Of a stretch of DNA of 64,000 nucleotides, positions 41,811 through 49,783 are shown piece after piece (position 1 is the stretch's first letter; every line of letters begins with the position of its first letter). Location of the stretch: contig NZ_HG322950.1 in the NCBI RefSeq assembly GCF_000689415.1, positions 3,417,501 to 3,481,500 of the forward strand. Reading direction: 5' to 3'. The position numbers and the translations under genes were made by a program. The notes below the pieces were generated by a model. The model did no database searches. It saw only the letters and a program-made list of their open reading frames with translations, and was not told the DNA's origin. This stretch comes from Pseudomonas knackmussii B13. Lineage in GTDB: Bacteria; Pseudomonadota; Gammaproteobacteria; Pseudomonadales; Pseudomonadaceae.

Positions 41811-42865
41811 ATTTCATTCACGACTATCGTTCCCCGCGGGTGATTTTTGGACCCGACAGCCTCGCCCGATTGCCGCAGGAACTGGAACGTCTCGGCATTG
41901 ACCGGGCGCTCGTGTTGACCACGCCTGAGCAGGCGCCCCTGGGACGGCAAGTAGCCGAGCCGGTCATCGGCCACGTGGCAGCCTTCTACGATGGTGCGAC
42001 CATGCATGTACCCGCTTTGGTGGCTGAGGAGGCCTGCAAGATTGCGCGCACGAGTGAGGCTAATGGCGTCATTGCGATTGGTGGGGGATCTACTATCGGA
42101 CTCGCTAAGATCGTGGCGCTCCGTACAGAGTTGCCCATCGTCGCTGTGCCCACGACATATGCAGGTAGCGAGATGACGTCCATCTTCGGTATCACAGAGG
42201 GTGGCGTCAAGAAAACCGGCCGCGACGCGCGTGTCATGCCCCGTGCAGTTATCTACGAGCCCCGGCTGACCCTAGAGCTACCCCTTAGCATCAGCGTGAC
42301 CAGCGCGATCAATGCAATAGCCCATGCAGTTGAAGGCCTGTATGCGCCAGATGCCACGCCGCTGCTTACCATCATGGCCCAGGAAGGAATCGCAGCGACG
42401 GTACGCGCGATTTCCAGAATGTATCAATCACCAAGAGATCTTCAGGCTCGCGGCGACGCGCTTTATGGCGCTTGGCTCTGCGCGAGCGTGCTTGGCAACG
42501 TCAGTATGGCATTGCACCACAAGCTGTGCCACACGCTGGGAGGAACGCTCGATCTCCCTCATGCCCAGACCCATACGGTCGTGCTGCCCCACGCGCTGGC
42601 CTATAACGCGCGCGCGGTGCCAGACGCAATGCGTGTGCTGCGCATTGCCCTGGGGCATGACGATCCACCCACGGCCTTGTACGAATTGGCTCGCGACAAT
42701 GGCGCACCCGTGGCCTTGCGCGATCTCGGAATGCGCGAGGAGGATATTGAGCATGTTGGCGACCTGGCATTGCAGGACCGCTATCCCAATCCGCGGGAAC
42801 TGGATCGAGACGCATTGCTTGCATTGCTGCGCGATGCGTACCACGGACGCCCGCCTTCCGCTTGA
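41807..42865 (+). CDS. clcE: Maleylacetate reductase
   Basis: 352 residues of the iron-containing alcohol dehydrogenase family. NAD(P) region GGGSTIGLAKIVALR, then VPTTYAGSEMTSIFGITEGG, and metal-type His motifs AIAHAVEGLYA and HHKLCHTLGG. It reduces maleylacetate (or 2-chloromaleylacetate, releasing a second chloride) to 3-oxoadipate. Last gene of the clc operon, ATGA overlap with clcD. A homologue with the same motifs is encoded on the host chromosome at 58024-59091. Confidence 0.95.
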   Translation: MNFIHDYRSPRVIFGPDSLARLPQELERLGIDRALVLTTPEQAPLGRQVAEPVIGHVAAFYDGATMHVPALVAEEACKIARTSEANGVIAIGGGSTIGLAKIVALRTELPIVAVPTTYAGSEMTSIFGITEGGVKKTGRDARVMPRAVIYEPRLTLELPLSISVTSAINAIAHAVEGLYAPDATPLLTIMAQEGIAATVRAISRMYQSPRDLQARGDALYGAWLCASVLGNVSMALHHKLCHTLGGTLDLPHAQTHTVVLPHALAYNARAVPDAMRVLRIALGHDDPPTALYELARDNGAPVALRDLGMREEDIEHVGDLALQDRYPNPRELDRDALLALLRDAYHGRPPSA

Positions 42866-42980
42866 GGAGGTTGGCATGGAATTTTCTTTTGATACAAGTT
42901 GACGCCCCAGGCGTTGGCCACTCCAGCCGCACAGCCGGGCGGAGTGAACACAACAACACCACCACCACCACGAGGTTGCG

Positions 42981-43964
42981 ATGGCGCATCTGTCCTACTC
43001 TCCTCCGAGGAATTTCGACGCCCTTTACCGACAACGTGTATTCCAGTCCCATCAGGCCGTGCGCATGCATGACGCGGCAGCGCGAGAGTTGGCCGACCAT
43101 AGCCTGACATGGCGTTCGGGCAACGTCGATGCGGCTTTGTACAAGGCACGCGCGCGGCGCCTAACCCTGTTCTCCTTTCGCTATGGTGCAGAGGTCGAAA
43201 TTGCACCAAGACCGAGCGAGGAGTTCATCGTGGTGCATCATTCGATCAGAGGCGCCGCAGAATTGAGCGTTGACGGCCAGCATATGGTATTGCCCCAAGG
43301 GCGCACCGGCTGGATGGCCCCACGGCGAAATTGGCGCATGCGCTGGGAGGCGGGGTGTGAGCAACTCATCCTGAAAATTCCGCGCGACATGATCGAGGCG
43401 GGTGGTATCGCACCGATGGCACCACTTGCGACTTTGCCAGCAGGGCTGGATACGCAGTGGCTGCTGCTGGTCCAGGTGTTGCTGGGCGCGTCGTCCGCAC
43501 CGACCTGCGCGGGAGAGCCCGCCGCGTGGGTGGAGCATATCGAGCAGGGCTTGGCTTCGCTGCTGCGCGCGGCCAGTTCCTGTAGTTTGCCGCGCGAGTC
43601 GAGCGATCGGAACTTCGTTGCGCGCGACCCCATCGCCCGGCTTCAGGCCATGGAAGACTATATGCGTGAGCGCCTTGGGGCGCCTATCGGACTGGCAGAC
43701 CTATCAGGTGCGGCCGGCGTCAGCGCCCGGGTCCTGCAGCAGACCTGTCAACGTCACCGGCAGATGAGCCCCATGGAGTTGCTACGAGACATGCGCCTGG
43801 ATGCTGTCCATGCGTGGCTATCCGAGCACCCGAGTGCCAACATCACCGAGACAGCCCTGTTCTACGGATTCGGCCACCTCGGCCGATTCGCCGCCTACTA
43901 CCGGCAACGCTTCGGAGAGTCACCGCACCAGACGGCGCAGCGCCGGTGTTGCGCTCTCTCCTGA
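42981..43964 (+). CDS. AraC/XylS-family regulator of the dioxygenase genes (by position)
   Basis: 327 residues. AraC_binding_2-type N-terminal domain (LTLFSFRYGAEVEIAPRPSEEFIVVHHSIRG, quoted as a landmark in part) and a C-terminal double helix-turn-helix (IGLADLSGAAGVSARVLQQTCQ and ITETALFYGFGHLGRFAAYY, QRFGESPHQ). It precedes, on the same strand, the ring-hydroxylating dioxygenase genes. Anthranilate dioxygenase operons of the AndA type are controlled by an AraC/XylS protein, AndR, so the pairing is plausible. The N-terminal start could also be ATG 43065. Confidence 0.83.
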   Translation: MAHLSYSPPRNFDALYRQRVFQSHQAVRMHDAAARELADHSLTWRSGNVDAALYKARARRLTLFSFRYGAEVEIAPRPSEEFIVVHHSIRGAAELSVDGQHMVLPQGRTGWMAPRRNWRMRWEAGCEQLILKIPRDMIEAGGIAPMAPLATLPAGLDTQWLLLVQVLLGASSAPTCAGEPAAWVEHIEQGLASLLRAASSCSLPRESSDRNFVARDPIARLQAMEDYMRERLGAPIGLADLSGAAGVSARVLQQTCQRHRQMSPMELLRDMRLDAVHAWLSEHPSANITETALFYGFGHLGRFAAYYRQRFGESPHQTAQRRCCALS

Positions 43965-44759
43965 CTGCGATATCGCAGCGTCAGTGCATGCCGAGCGCTA
44001 CGGCGTGGCGACGGCCGGTATGTCTCTCGCGAGCACGACTGGTTTGCGCGCTGCAGGATCTGCAGGATGGGCTGCCGCTGTTGCGGGGCCGAACCGTTCG
44101 AGGCCTTGGCACCGTCCTTCCAGACCGGCTCAAATCCTTGCTGACCCGCGTAACGGCAACTGGAGTCAATGTTGCCTGACGGATGGGCTGTGGCGTCTTG
44201 CCTGGTGTTAGCGAACCGGATTCCCCCATCCATCGCTTCATCGCTTATCTCGGTGCCGCAGACGTGGTGATCCTGATCCTGCCCTTGGTCTATGCCCCAT
44301 GCTTACGCAGGCGGCGGAGGCAGCCAAGACAGCACCGTAGCAGTACCAGCCTGAGAGCGTGTGTGGACGCCCCGGAGTGCCAAGCCCTCAGTTCGTTAAG
44401 GCAATGGATCGCGGTGCGGAGCGTCCTCGGCCATGAAGGCAAGCAAGGTACGGCGCAGCAAAGCTCCACTCTTCATCGCTGACATCCGTCTGATACGGCC
44501 TTCTTGGCGCCGCTCCAAGGTACGGAATCGCCCAGCCGATCAATTCAACAATTAAGAAAGTACGCGCACGCGCTAAGGCCGGCCGCATGGCATGTCGCCT
44601 GGGGTCTTTCTATTTTCACCAGTTTCGGACTCTGGGGATATCCCTTGGATTTTCGCAATCCGGATTCTGATTCATATACATATTCGCGCAGCGGATAGCT
44701 GAGATGAGCAGGCGTTCCTAGACTCCATTCAACGCAATGTTGAAAAAGGAGACTAAGCC
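43965..44759. other. 795-bp gap with IS5 remnant and dioxygenase promoter
   Basis: No intact gene. On the minus strand about 44420-44515 reads RRPYQTDVSDEEWSFAAPYL, the N terminus of an IS5/IS1031-type transposase, and breaks off after about 25 codons. The rest shows no family similarity. TTGGATTTTCGCAATCCGG at about 44644 is a partial dyad before the dioxygenase start and may belong to its promoter. The ribosome site AAAGGAG is at 44746. Confidence 0.6.
44400..44515 (-). mobile_element. IS5-family transposase N-terminal remnant
   Basis: Minus-strand translation PYQTDVSDEEWSFAAPYL matches the opening of IS5/IS1031-group transposases (PY.SDVSDEEW..V.PYL). It then drifts into an unrelated frame ending at 44388. 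No terminal inverted repeats or target duplication were seen. A decayed insertion between the AraC gene and its presumed targets. Confidence 0.65.
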
Positions 44760-46022
44760 ATGTCCGAAATGGTCGCCAAGCCGTCTGCGCATGCCGAGCG
44801 CACAGTGTCTTTTTTACAGCCCAATGGTTCCGAAGTGCCTTTTCGGGTCTTTAGTTCGCAGGAAGTGTATGACCGCGAGCAGGAGCGAATCTTTCGCGGT
44901 GCGACCTGGTCCTTCCTCGGCTTGGAGGCGGAGATCCCGAACGTGTACGACTTCAAGAGCACTTTCATCGGCGACACGCCGGTAGTCGTGACGCGCACGC
45001 CCGATGGGTTGTCATGCTGGGTCAATCGATGCGCGCACCGCGGCGCGCAGGTCTGCCGCGAGCTGCGTGGCAACGCCCGCTCCCATGCGTGCGTGTATCA
45101 CCAGTGGGGCTATTCGGCAAAGGGCGATCTGCTGGGCGTCCCGTTCCGCCGGGGCCAGAATGGAATGGCCGGCATGCCGGCCGACTTCAAGACCGAAGAG
45201 CATGGTCTGCAGCAGGTGCGCGTCGCCAGCTACCGTGGGCTGGTGTTCGGCACCTTTCGCCAAGACACGCCGTCGCTGGAGGACTACATCGGTCCGATGA
45301 TGCGCCCCTGGATTGACCGCATCTTTCACAAGCCGGTGGTCTATCTCGGCTGCACGCGGCAGTATTCCAAATCCAACTGGAAGCTGTACCTGGAAAACGT
45401 CAAGGATGGCTACCACGCGAGCCTTCTGCATCTGTTTCACACAACCTTCAACATCTACCGCGTGGGGATGAAGGTGCGCCAGATGGCGGATGTGGGCGGC
45501 CTGCACAGCCTCTTGACCTCGACCAAGCCTGAAGTCGATACCAATACCGCTGCGGCCTACGAGGCCCAGAAGGTGCGCACGATGAACAACAAGCTCGTGC
45601 TGGAAGACCCAACCCTGCTCGGGCAGATCCAAGAGTACGAAGAAATCACCACCAACAACATCCAGGCCATCTTCCCCCAATTGGTGATCCAGCAGATCCA
45701 CAACACGCTGGCGGCGCGCCAGTTGCTCCCCAAGGGTCCGAACAACTTCGAGCTGATCTTTCATTTCTTCGGCTACGAGGACGATACCCCGGAGTTGCGC
45801 GAACTGCGCCTCCTCCAGGCCAACCTCGTCGGTCCCGCAGGCTACATCTCGATGGAGGACACGGAGGCCACAGAACTGGTGCAGCGCGCCACGCGCATGG
45901 ATCCGGACAGCCATTCGTACATCGCTATGGCCCAGGACGTTCCAGAGGAGACGGACTCTTCGATCACGGAATACATGATCCGACGCTTCTGGACCAGCTA
46001 CCAGGCATTGATGGGGTACTGA
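44760..46022 (+). CDS. Aromatic ring-hydroxylating dioxygenase, alpha subunit
   Basis: 420 residues. Rieske [2Fe-2S] motif CAHRG..(17 residues)..CVYHQW at about residue 87-110. Mononuclear iron site VKDGYHASLLHLFH with the bridging Asp, and the third ligand Asp in SMEDTEATE near 363. Sequence style and length suggest the NagG/AndAc group acting on aromatic acids such as salicylate or anthranilate. ICEclc has been described as carrying anthranilate-type dioxygenase genes, and that is my preferred reading. A halobenzoate or salicylate substrate cannot be excluded. Start supported by AAAAGGAG. The beta gene follows 2 bp later. Confidence 0.88.
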   Translation: MSEMVAKPSAHAERTVSFLQPNGSEVPFRVFSSQEVYDREQERIFRGATWSFLGLEAEIPNVYDFKSTFIGDTPVVVTRTPDGLSCWVNRCAHRGAQVCRELRGNARSHACVYHQWGYSAKGDLLGVPFRRGQNGMAGMPADFKTEEHGLQQVRVASYRGLVFGTFRQDTPSLEDYIGPMMRPWIDRIFHKPVVYLGCTRQYSKSNWKLYLENVKDGYHASLLHLFHTTFNIYRVGMKVRQMADVGGLHSLLTSTKPEVDTNTAAAYEAQKVRTMNNKLVLEDPTLLGQIQEYEEITTNNIQAIFPQLVIQQIHNTLAARQLLPKGPNNFELIFHFFGYEDDTPELRELRLLQANLVGPAGYISMEDTEATELVQRATRMDPDSHSYIAMAQDVPEETDSSITEYMIRRFWTSYQALMGY

Positions 46023-46024
46023 GC

Positions 46025-46504
46025 ATGGATACGAACAACGCACAACTCTGGACCGAAATCGCAATCTTGCAGCACCAGTACGTGAGCGCGCTCGACAGCG
46101 GAAACCTTGAGGCGTGGCCGCAATTTTTCACAGAGGACTGTCGATACGAAATCATTCCAAAGGAGAACGTGGATGCAGGGCTGCCGGCGCCGGTCATCTA
46201 CTGTCGCAATCAGAAGATGCTACGCGACCGGGTGACCTCGCTGCGCAATGCCAACATCTACGAAAGCCACACCTACCGGCACCTGGTTTCGGGCCTGGTT
46301 CTGACGAACGTGGCACAGGACACCGTGCAAACGACGTCAAGTTATGTCGTGGTCATCACCGGCCTGACTGGCGAGTCCTCTATCTATCAGGCGGGGGCCT
46401 ACCAAGACGAAGTAGTCAAGGCGAACGGCGTTTGGCGTTATCGCGCCAAGCGTGTGATGTACGACACCTTGCGCGTACAGACTCTGCTGGCCACTCCGAT
46501 CTGA
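46025..46504 (+). CDS. Aromatic ring-hydroxylating dioxygenase, beta subunit
   Basis: 159 residues, SnoaL/cystatin-like fold of dioxygenase small subunits: LQHQYVSALDSGNLEAWPQF, FTEDCRYEIIPKENVDAG and the end WRYRAKRVMYDTLRVQTLLA. It has a structural and substrate-specificity role in an alpha3beta3 hexamer. Lies 2 bp after the alpha gene, so translationally coupled. Confidence 0.9.
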   Translation: MDTNNAQLWTEIAILQHQYVSALDSGNLEAWPQFFTEDCRYEIIPKENVDAGLPAPVIYCRNQKMLRDRVTSLRNANIYESHTYRHLVSGLVLTNVAQDTVQTTSSYVVVITGLTGESSIYQAGAYQDEVVKANGVWRYRAKRVMYDTLRVQTLLATPI

Positions 46505-46601
46505 GACTTGGCGGCGATGTTGAGAATGCCGATTTCCGTATGCAACCTCTCAATGCAGGCCGCCACTCAAACGGTGAGGCAATGACTATTTTGTGAGAAC
46601 G

Positions 46602-47579
46602 ATGAATACTGCCTTCCTTCCCGATCCTGCTTCATTGCGTGTTCGTGTCGTGCGCAAAGAGGCTCTAACAAAGGACATTGTCCTGATTGAGTTGGCCAGT
46701 GTGGACGGCCAGCCTCTTCCCACGTTCACCGCGGGGGCACACATCGATGTGCAACTGCCGGGCGGCCTGACGCGCCAATATTCGCTATGCGACACCGCTG
46801 CAGAAACCTACCAGATCGCCGTTCTCAAGGAGCCGCAGGGACGAGGGGGATCGGTGGCGATGCACGACCTTGTGCATGCAGGCAGCGAGCTCGTTGTCGG
46901 CACGCCAAGAAACCTCTTCGAGTTGAGTGCATCAGCCCAGAGCAGTCTCCTGCTTGCAGGAGGAATCGGAATCACGCCATTGCTTTGCATGGCGCAATCA
47001 CTGGCGACTGCCCGCCGGCCGTTTTCTTTGCATTACTGCACTCGCTCTGCCGAAGCGACGGCCTTCCGCGGCGCGCTCGCGGCAGCGCCTTACGCGGCGC
47101 AGGTGCACCACCACTACGATGATGGCACGCCCGAGCAAAAGCTGGATCTGCCTGCTCTGCTGTCCTGCCCTCAGCCTGGGATGCATCTGTACACCTGCGG
47201 GCCATCCGGCTTTATGGATGCGGTCCTCGCAGCGGCGCGGGCCTCGGGCTGGCCCGAGTCTCAGTTGCACTACGAGTTCTTCAAAGCCGAGCCTCCGCAA
47301 TCAGAGAACGATGGCAGCTTTGAGGTCCAGGTGGCGAGCACCGGCGAGGTCATCCCTGTAGCCGCCGATGAGACGGTGCTAATGGCTTTGGCCGCACACG
47401 GGATCGAACTGCCCGCCTCGTGCGAACAAGGCGTCTGCGGTACTTGCCTCACGCGTGTACTGGGTGGCGAACCCGATCACCGTGATATGTACCTCACCCC
47501 GGAGGAGCAGGCCCAGAACGACCAGTTCCTACCGTGCTGTTCCAGGTCGAAGTCCGCTCGTCTGGTGCTCGATATCTGA
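46602..47579 (+). CDS. Dioxygenase reductase, FMN-NAD-[2Fe-2S] type (VanB-like)
   Basis: About 325 residues from MNTAFLPDPASLRV. A GTG three codons earlier is also possible. Order of domains: flavin-binding barrel (FTAGAHIDVQLPGGLTRQYS), NAD-binding (LLLAGGIGITPLLCMA and YTCGPSGFMDAVL), then C-terminal plant-type ferredoxin with CEQGVCGTCLTRVLGGEPDH and a final Cys (LPCC). This class I-A architecture passes electrons from NADH straight to a Rieske oxygenase, so no separate ferredoxin gene is needed, and none is present. That differs from the four-component AndA system of Burkholderia. Confidence 0.9.
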   Translation: MNTAFLPDPASLRVRVVRKEALTKDIVLIELASVDGQPLPTFTAGAHIDVQLPGGLTRQYSLCDTAAETYQIAVLKEPQGRGGSVAMHDLVHAGSELVVGTPRNLFELSASAQSSLLLAGGIGITPLLCMAQSLATARRPFSLHYCTRSAEATAFRGALAAAPYAAQVHHHYDDGTPEQKLDLPALLSCPQPGMHLYTCGPSGFMDAVLAAARASGWPESQLHYEFFKAEPPQSENDGSFEVQVASTGEVIPVAADETVLMALAAHGIELPASCEQGVCGTCLTRVLGGEPDHRDMYLTPEEQAQNDQFLPCCSRSKSARLVLDI

Positions 47580-47783
47580 GTTCAGGAGCAATCGCGTAGC
47601 ACGTGGCCACTGCCAGGCGATTGCCTTTGATCCAGAGTGTCCTGGTGGATCGAAAACGGAGCCTCGATCCGATATCGCGCGTCTGCGTTCAGTGCACCCC
47701 CAAAAGCAGGGACTGCAACAACGAAGAGGATGGGGTCGAAAAGGTCCTCATGAGCCCACGTAAATTCTTAACCGGAGAATCGG

Positions 47784-49169
47784 ATGCGTACGATCAACCT
47801 TGCCTCCCTCACCGCGGACGCGAAATTCAACCGATTCCATCTCAGCATATTGCTGTGGTGTGCATTGATTATCGTCATGGACGGCTACGACCTTGCCGTC
47901 GCCGGAATTGCGCTACCGAGCATCATGCAGGCGATGTCGATCGAGCCGGCGCATGCCGGTTTAATGGTGAGTTCGGCGCTCTTTGGCATGTTGTTCGGAA
48001 ATCTGCTCTTCGGCACGTTGGGTGAGCGCATCGGCCGCCCCAAAGCCATTGCGATCTGCGTGTTTTTGTTCAGCGCGTTCACGGCCGCGGCCGGCCTGAC
48101 CAACGACCCCAAGACCTTTGCGCTGGCCCGCTTCGTGGCAGGCCTGGGCATCGGTGGAGTGATGCCCAATGTGATCGCGCAGATGACGGAGTACTCGCCA
48201 AAGCGCATGCGAGCCATGTTGGTCGCGCTGATGTTCAGCGGATATTGTGTTGGTGGGGTGCTGGCGGCAGTGCTTGGAAAATCGCTGATTGAGGTCCATG
48301 GCTGGCAGTCGGTCTTTCTCTTGGCCGCCGCGCCGATCGTGTTGATCCCGTTCATCCTCCGCAGCATGCCTGAGTCGGTGCCGTTCCTCATTCGGAGGAA
48401 GGACGCGCGCGCGTTGCAACAGCTCGCCGCGAAAATTGATCCCACGTACACACCCCATCAGGATGACACCTTTGTCGGCATCGGCGCCGAGCAAGCCGGT
48501 GCAACCGCGCCGGTCAGGCAGCTCTTCCAGGACGGTCGCACGCCGAGCACCGTACTGTTTTGGCTGTCATGCGTGATGTGCCTGTTCATGGTGTACGCGC
48601 TGAGCTCCTGGTTGACCAAGCTGATGGCTTCGGCGGGCTACAGCATCGGCTCAGCCTTGACTTTCGTGATCGTGATGAACCTGGGAGGAATTTTGGGCGC
48701 GATCGCTGGCGGCTGGCTAGCGGATCGGCTCCACATCAAGTACGTGCTCGCAAGCATGTATCTGATTGCGGCAGGCTCGTTGGCCATGCTGGGGCAGGAG
48801 GTCAGCACTAGCCTGCGTTATGTGCTGATCGGTCTTGCAGGCGGAACGACCATCGGTACGCAGATCGTAGGCTGCGCCTACGTGGGCCAGTTCTACCCGA
48901 ACACGATTCGTGCAACCGGGCTGGGATGGTTCCTTGGTGTCGGGCGTGTGGGAGCCATTGTGGCGCCGATCGTGATTGGTGCGCTTGTGGGCGCCGAATT
49001 GCCTCTGGGGCTCAACTTCGTTGCCATCGGCATTCCAGGCTTGCTGGCGGCGATCTTGATCTTCTGCATTGACCATGCGAAGTCGGCATCGAATGAAAAG
49101 GAGGCGGCCAAGGAATCGTGGGCGACAGGGCGGCCTGCTGCAGGCGTGGTATTGGGCCGCGACTCTTGA
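47784..49169 (+). CDS. MFS aromatic acid:H+ symporter (AAHS family)
   Basis: 461 residues, about 12 membrane segments. TM1 carries DGYDLAVAGIALPSIM with the Asp conserved in PcaK/BenK transporters, and the TM2-3 loop reads GTLGERIGRPKAI. The family imports benzoate, 4-hydroxybenzoate, anthranilate-like acids and relatives. It lies 204 bp after the dioxygenase reductase on the same strand, so it likely supplies the substrate of that enzyme. Start supported by ACCGGAGAATCGG before the ATG. Confidence 0.9.
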   Translation: MRTINLASLTADAKFNRFHLSILLWCALIIVMDGYDLAVAGIALPSIMQAMSIEPAHAGLMVSSALFGMLFGNLLFGTLGERIGRPKAIAICVFLFSAFTAAAGLTNDPKTFALARFVAGLGIGGVMPNVIAQMTEYSPKRMRAMLVALMFSGYCVGGVLAAVLGKSLIEVHGWQSVFLLAAAPIVLIPFILRSMPESVPFLIRRKDARALQQLAAKIDPTYTPHQDDTFVGIGAEQAGATAPVRQLFQDGRTPSTVLFWLSCVMCLFMVYALSSWLTKLMASAGYSIGSALTFVIVMNLGGILGAIAGGWLADRLHIKYVLASMYLIAAGSLAMLGQEVSTSLRYVLIGLAGGTTIGTQIVGCAYVGQFYPNTIRATGLGWFLGVGRVGAIVAPIVIGALVGAELPLGLNFVAIGIPGLLAAILIFCIDHAKSASNEKEAAKESWATGRPAAGVVLGRDS

Positions 49170-49230
49170 TCGCTGTGATCTAACGACTCTTCATAGAACA
49201 TGCCCCACCACAGCTCCGAAAGAACTCGCC

Positions 49231-49575
49231 ATGAATGCCAATCAGCCAGCATCGCCGGAAGGCGCGCCTAGTATTGCTTCTTTCTTCATCGTCATTGCAA
49301 CCGATCATCCTGGCATGTCTGAAGTGCGTGCGCGGGTACGGCCGTCGCATCGCATTTGGCTGCGCGAGCATCCGGGCCACGCGATCAATGTTGTCCATGG
49401 GGGGCCGTTGCTGGACACGCAAGGCGCCATGGATGGCACGCTTCTCGTTGTGCAGGCGGCGCATATCGACGACGTGCACGCCTTCGTGGCCCACGACCCC
49501 TACGTACAGGCAGGTCTGTTTGCCGAGCTGTCGGTTCGCACATGGGAATGGACCTTGGGGCGGGGAACCTCATAA
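49231..49575 (+). CDS. YciI-family (muconolactone-isomerase-like) protein
   Basis: 114 residues from ATG 49231 (MNANQPASPEGAPSIASFF). Ferredoxin-like YciI fold with R.RPSHRIWLREHPGH, the His/Asp-type positions NVVHGGPLLD, GTLLVVQAAHIDDVHAFVAH, DPYVQAGLF and a terminal WEWTLGRG. A close paralogue (GTLLVVQAASLDEVRAFLDD, DPYVRAGIF, WNWGLG) is encoded in the chromosomal hydroxyquinol cluster at 56769-57080. Repeated association with aromatic ring-cleavage genes suggests handling of a lactone or dienol intermediate. The activity is unknown. Confidence 0.83.
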   Translation: MNANQPASPEGAPSIASFFIVIATDHPGMSEVRARVRPSHRIWLREHPGHAINVVHGGPLLDTQGAMDGTLLVVQAAHIDDVHAFVAHDPYVQAGLFAELSVRTWEWTLGRGTS

Positions 49576-49783
49576 ATCCTGGGTACAGGCCTCCTACCCG
49601 CCGCTCAAGGAACGGACATCCGGACGCGGAGGCGAAAAACCTTACCGGGAGGAATTGCAGTCGGTCTTGGCCGTCTGGTTGATCAGTTCGTTGCAATAGC
49701 CGCCCACGACGGGATTTAACGCACTCCTAGCGTCTAGGTAAACACGCGTTGCGGCACGCCGTTGGCGTCGAAGTCCTGGCTCG

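Noticed and set aside
42876..42902. Tiny frame MEFSFDTS after clcE with a good ribosome site (GGAGG)
   Set aside because: Eight codons only. It could be the stump of a lost gene, but nothing supports it as a functional peptide.
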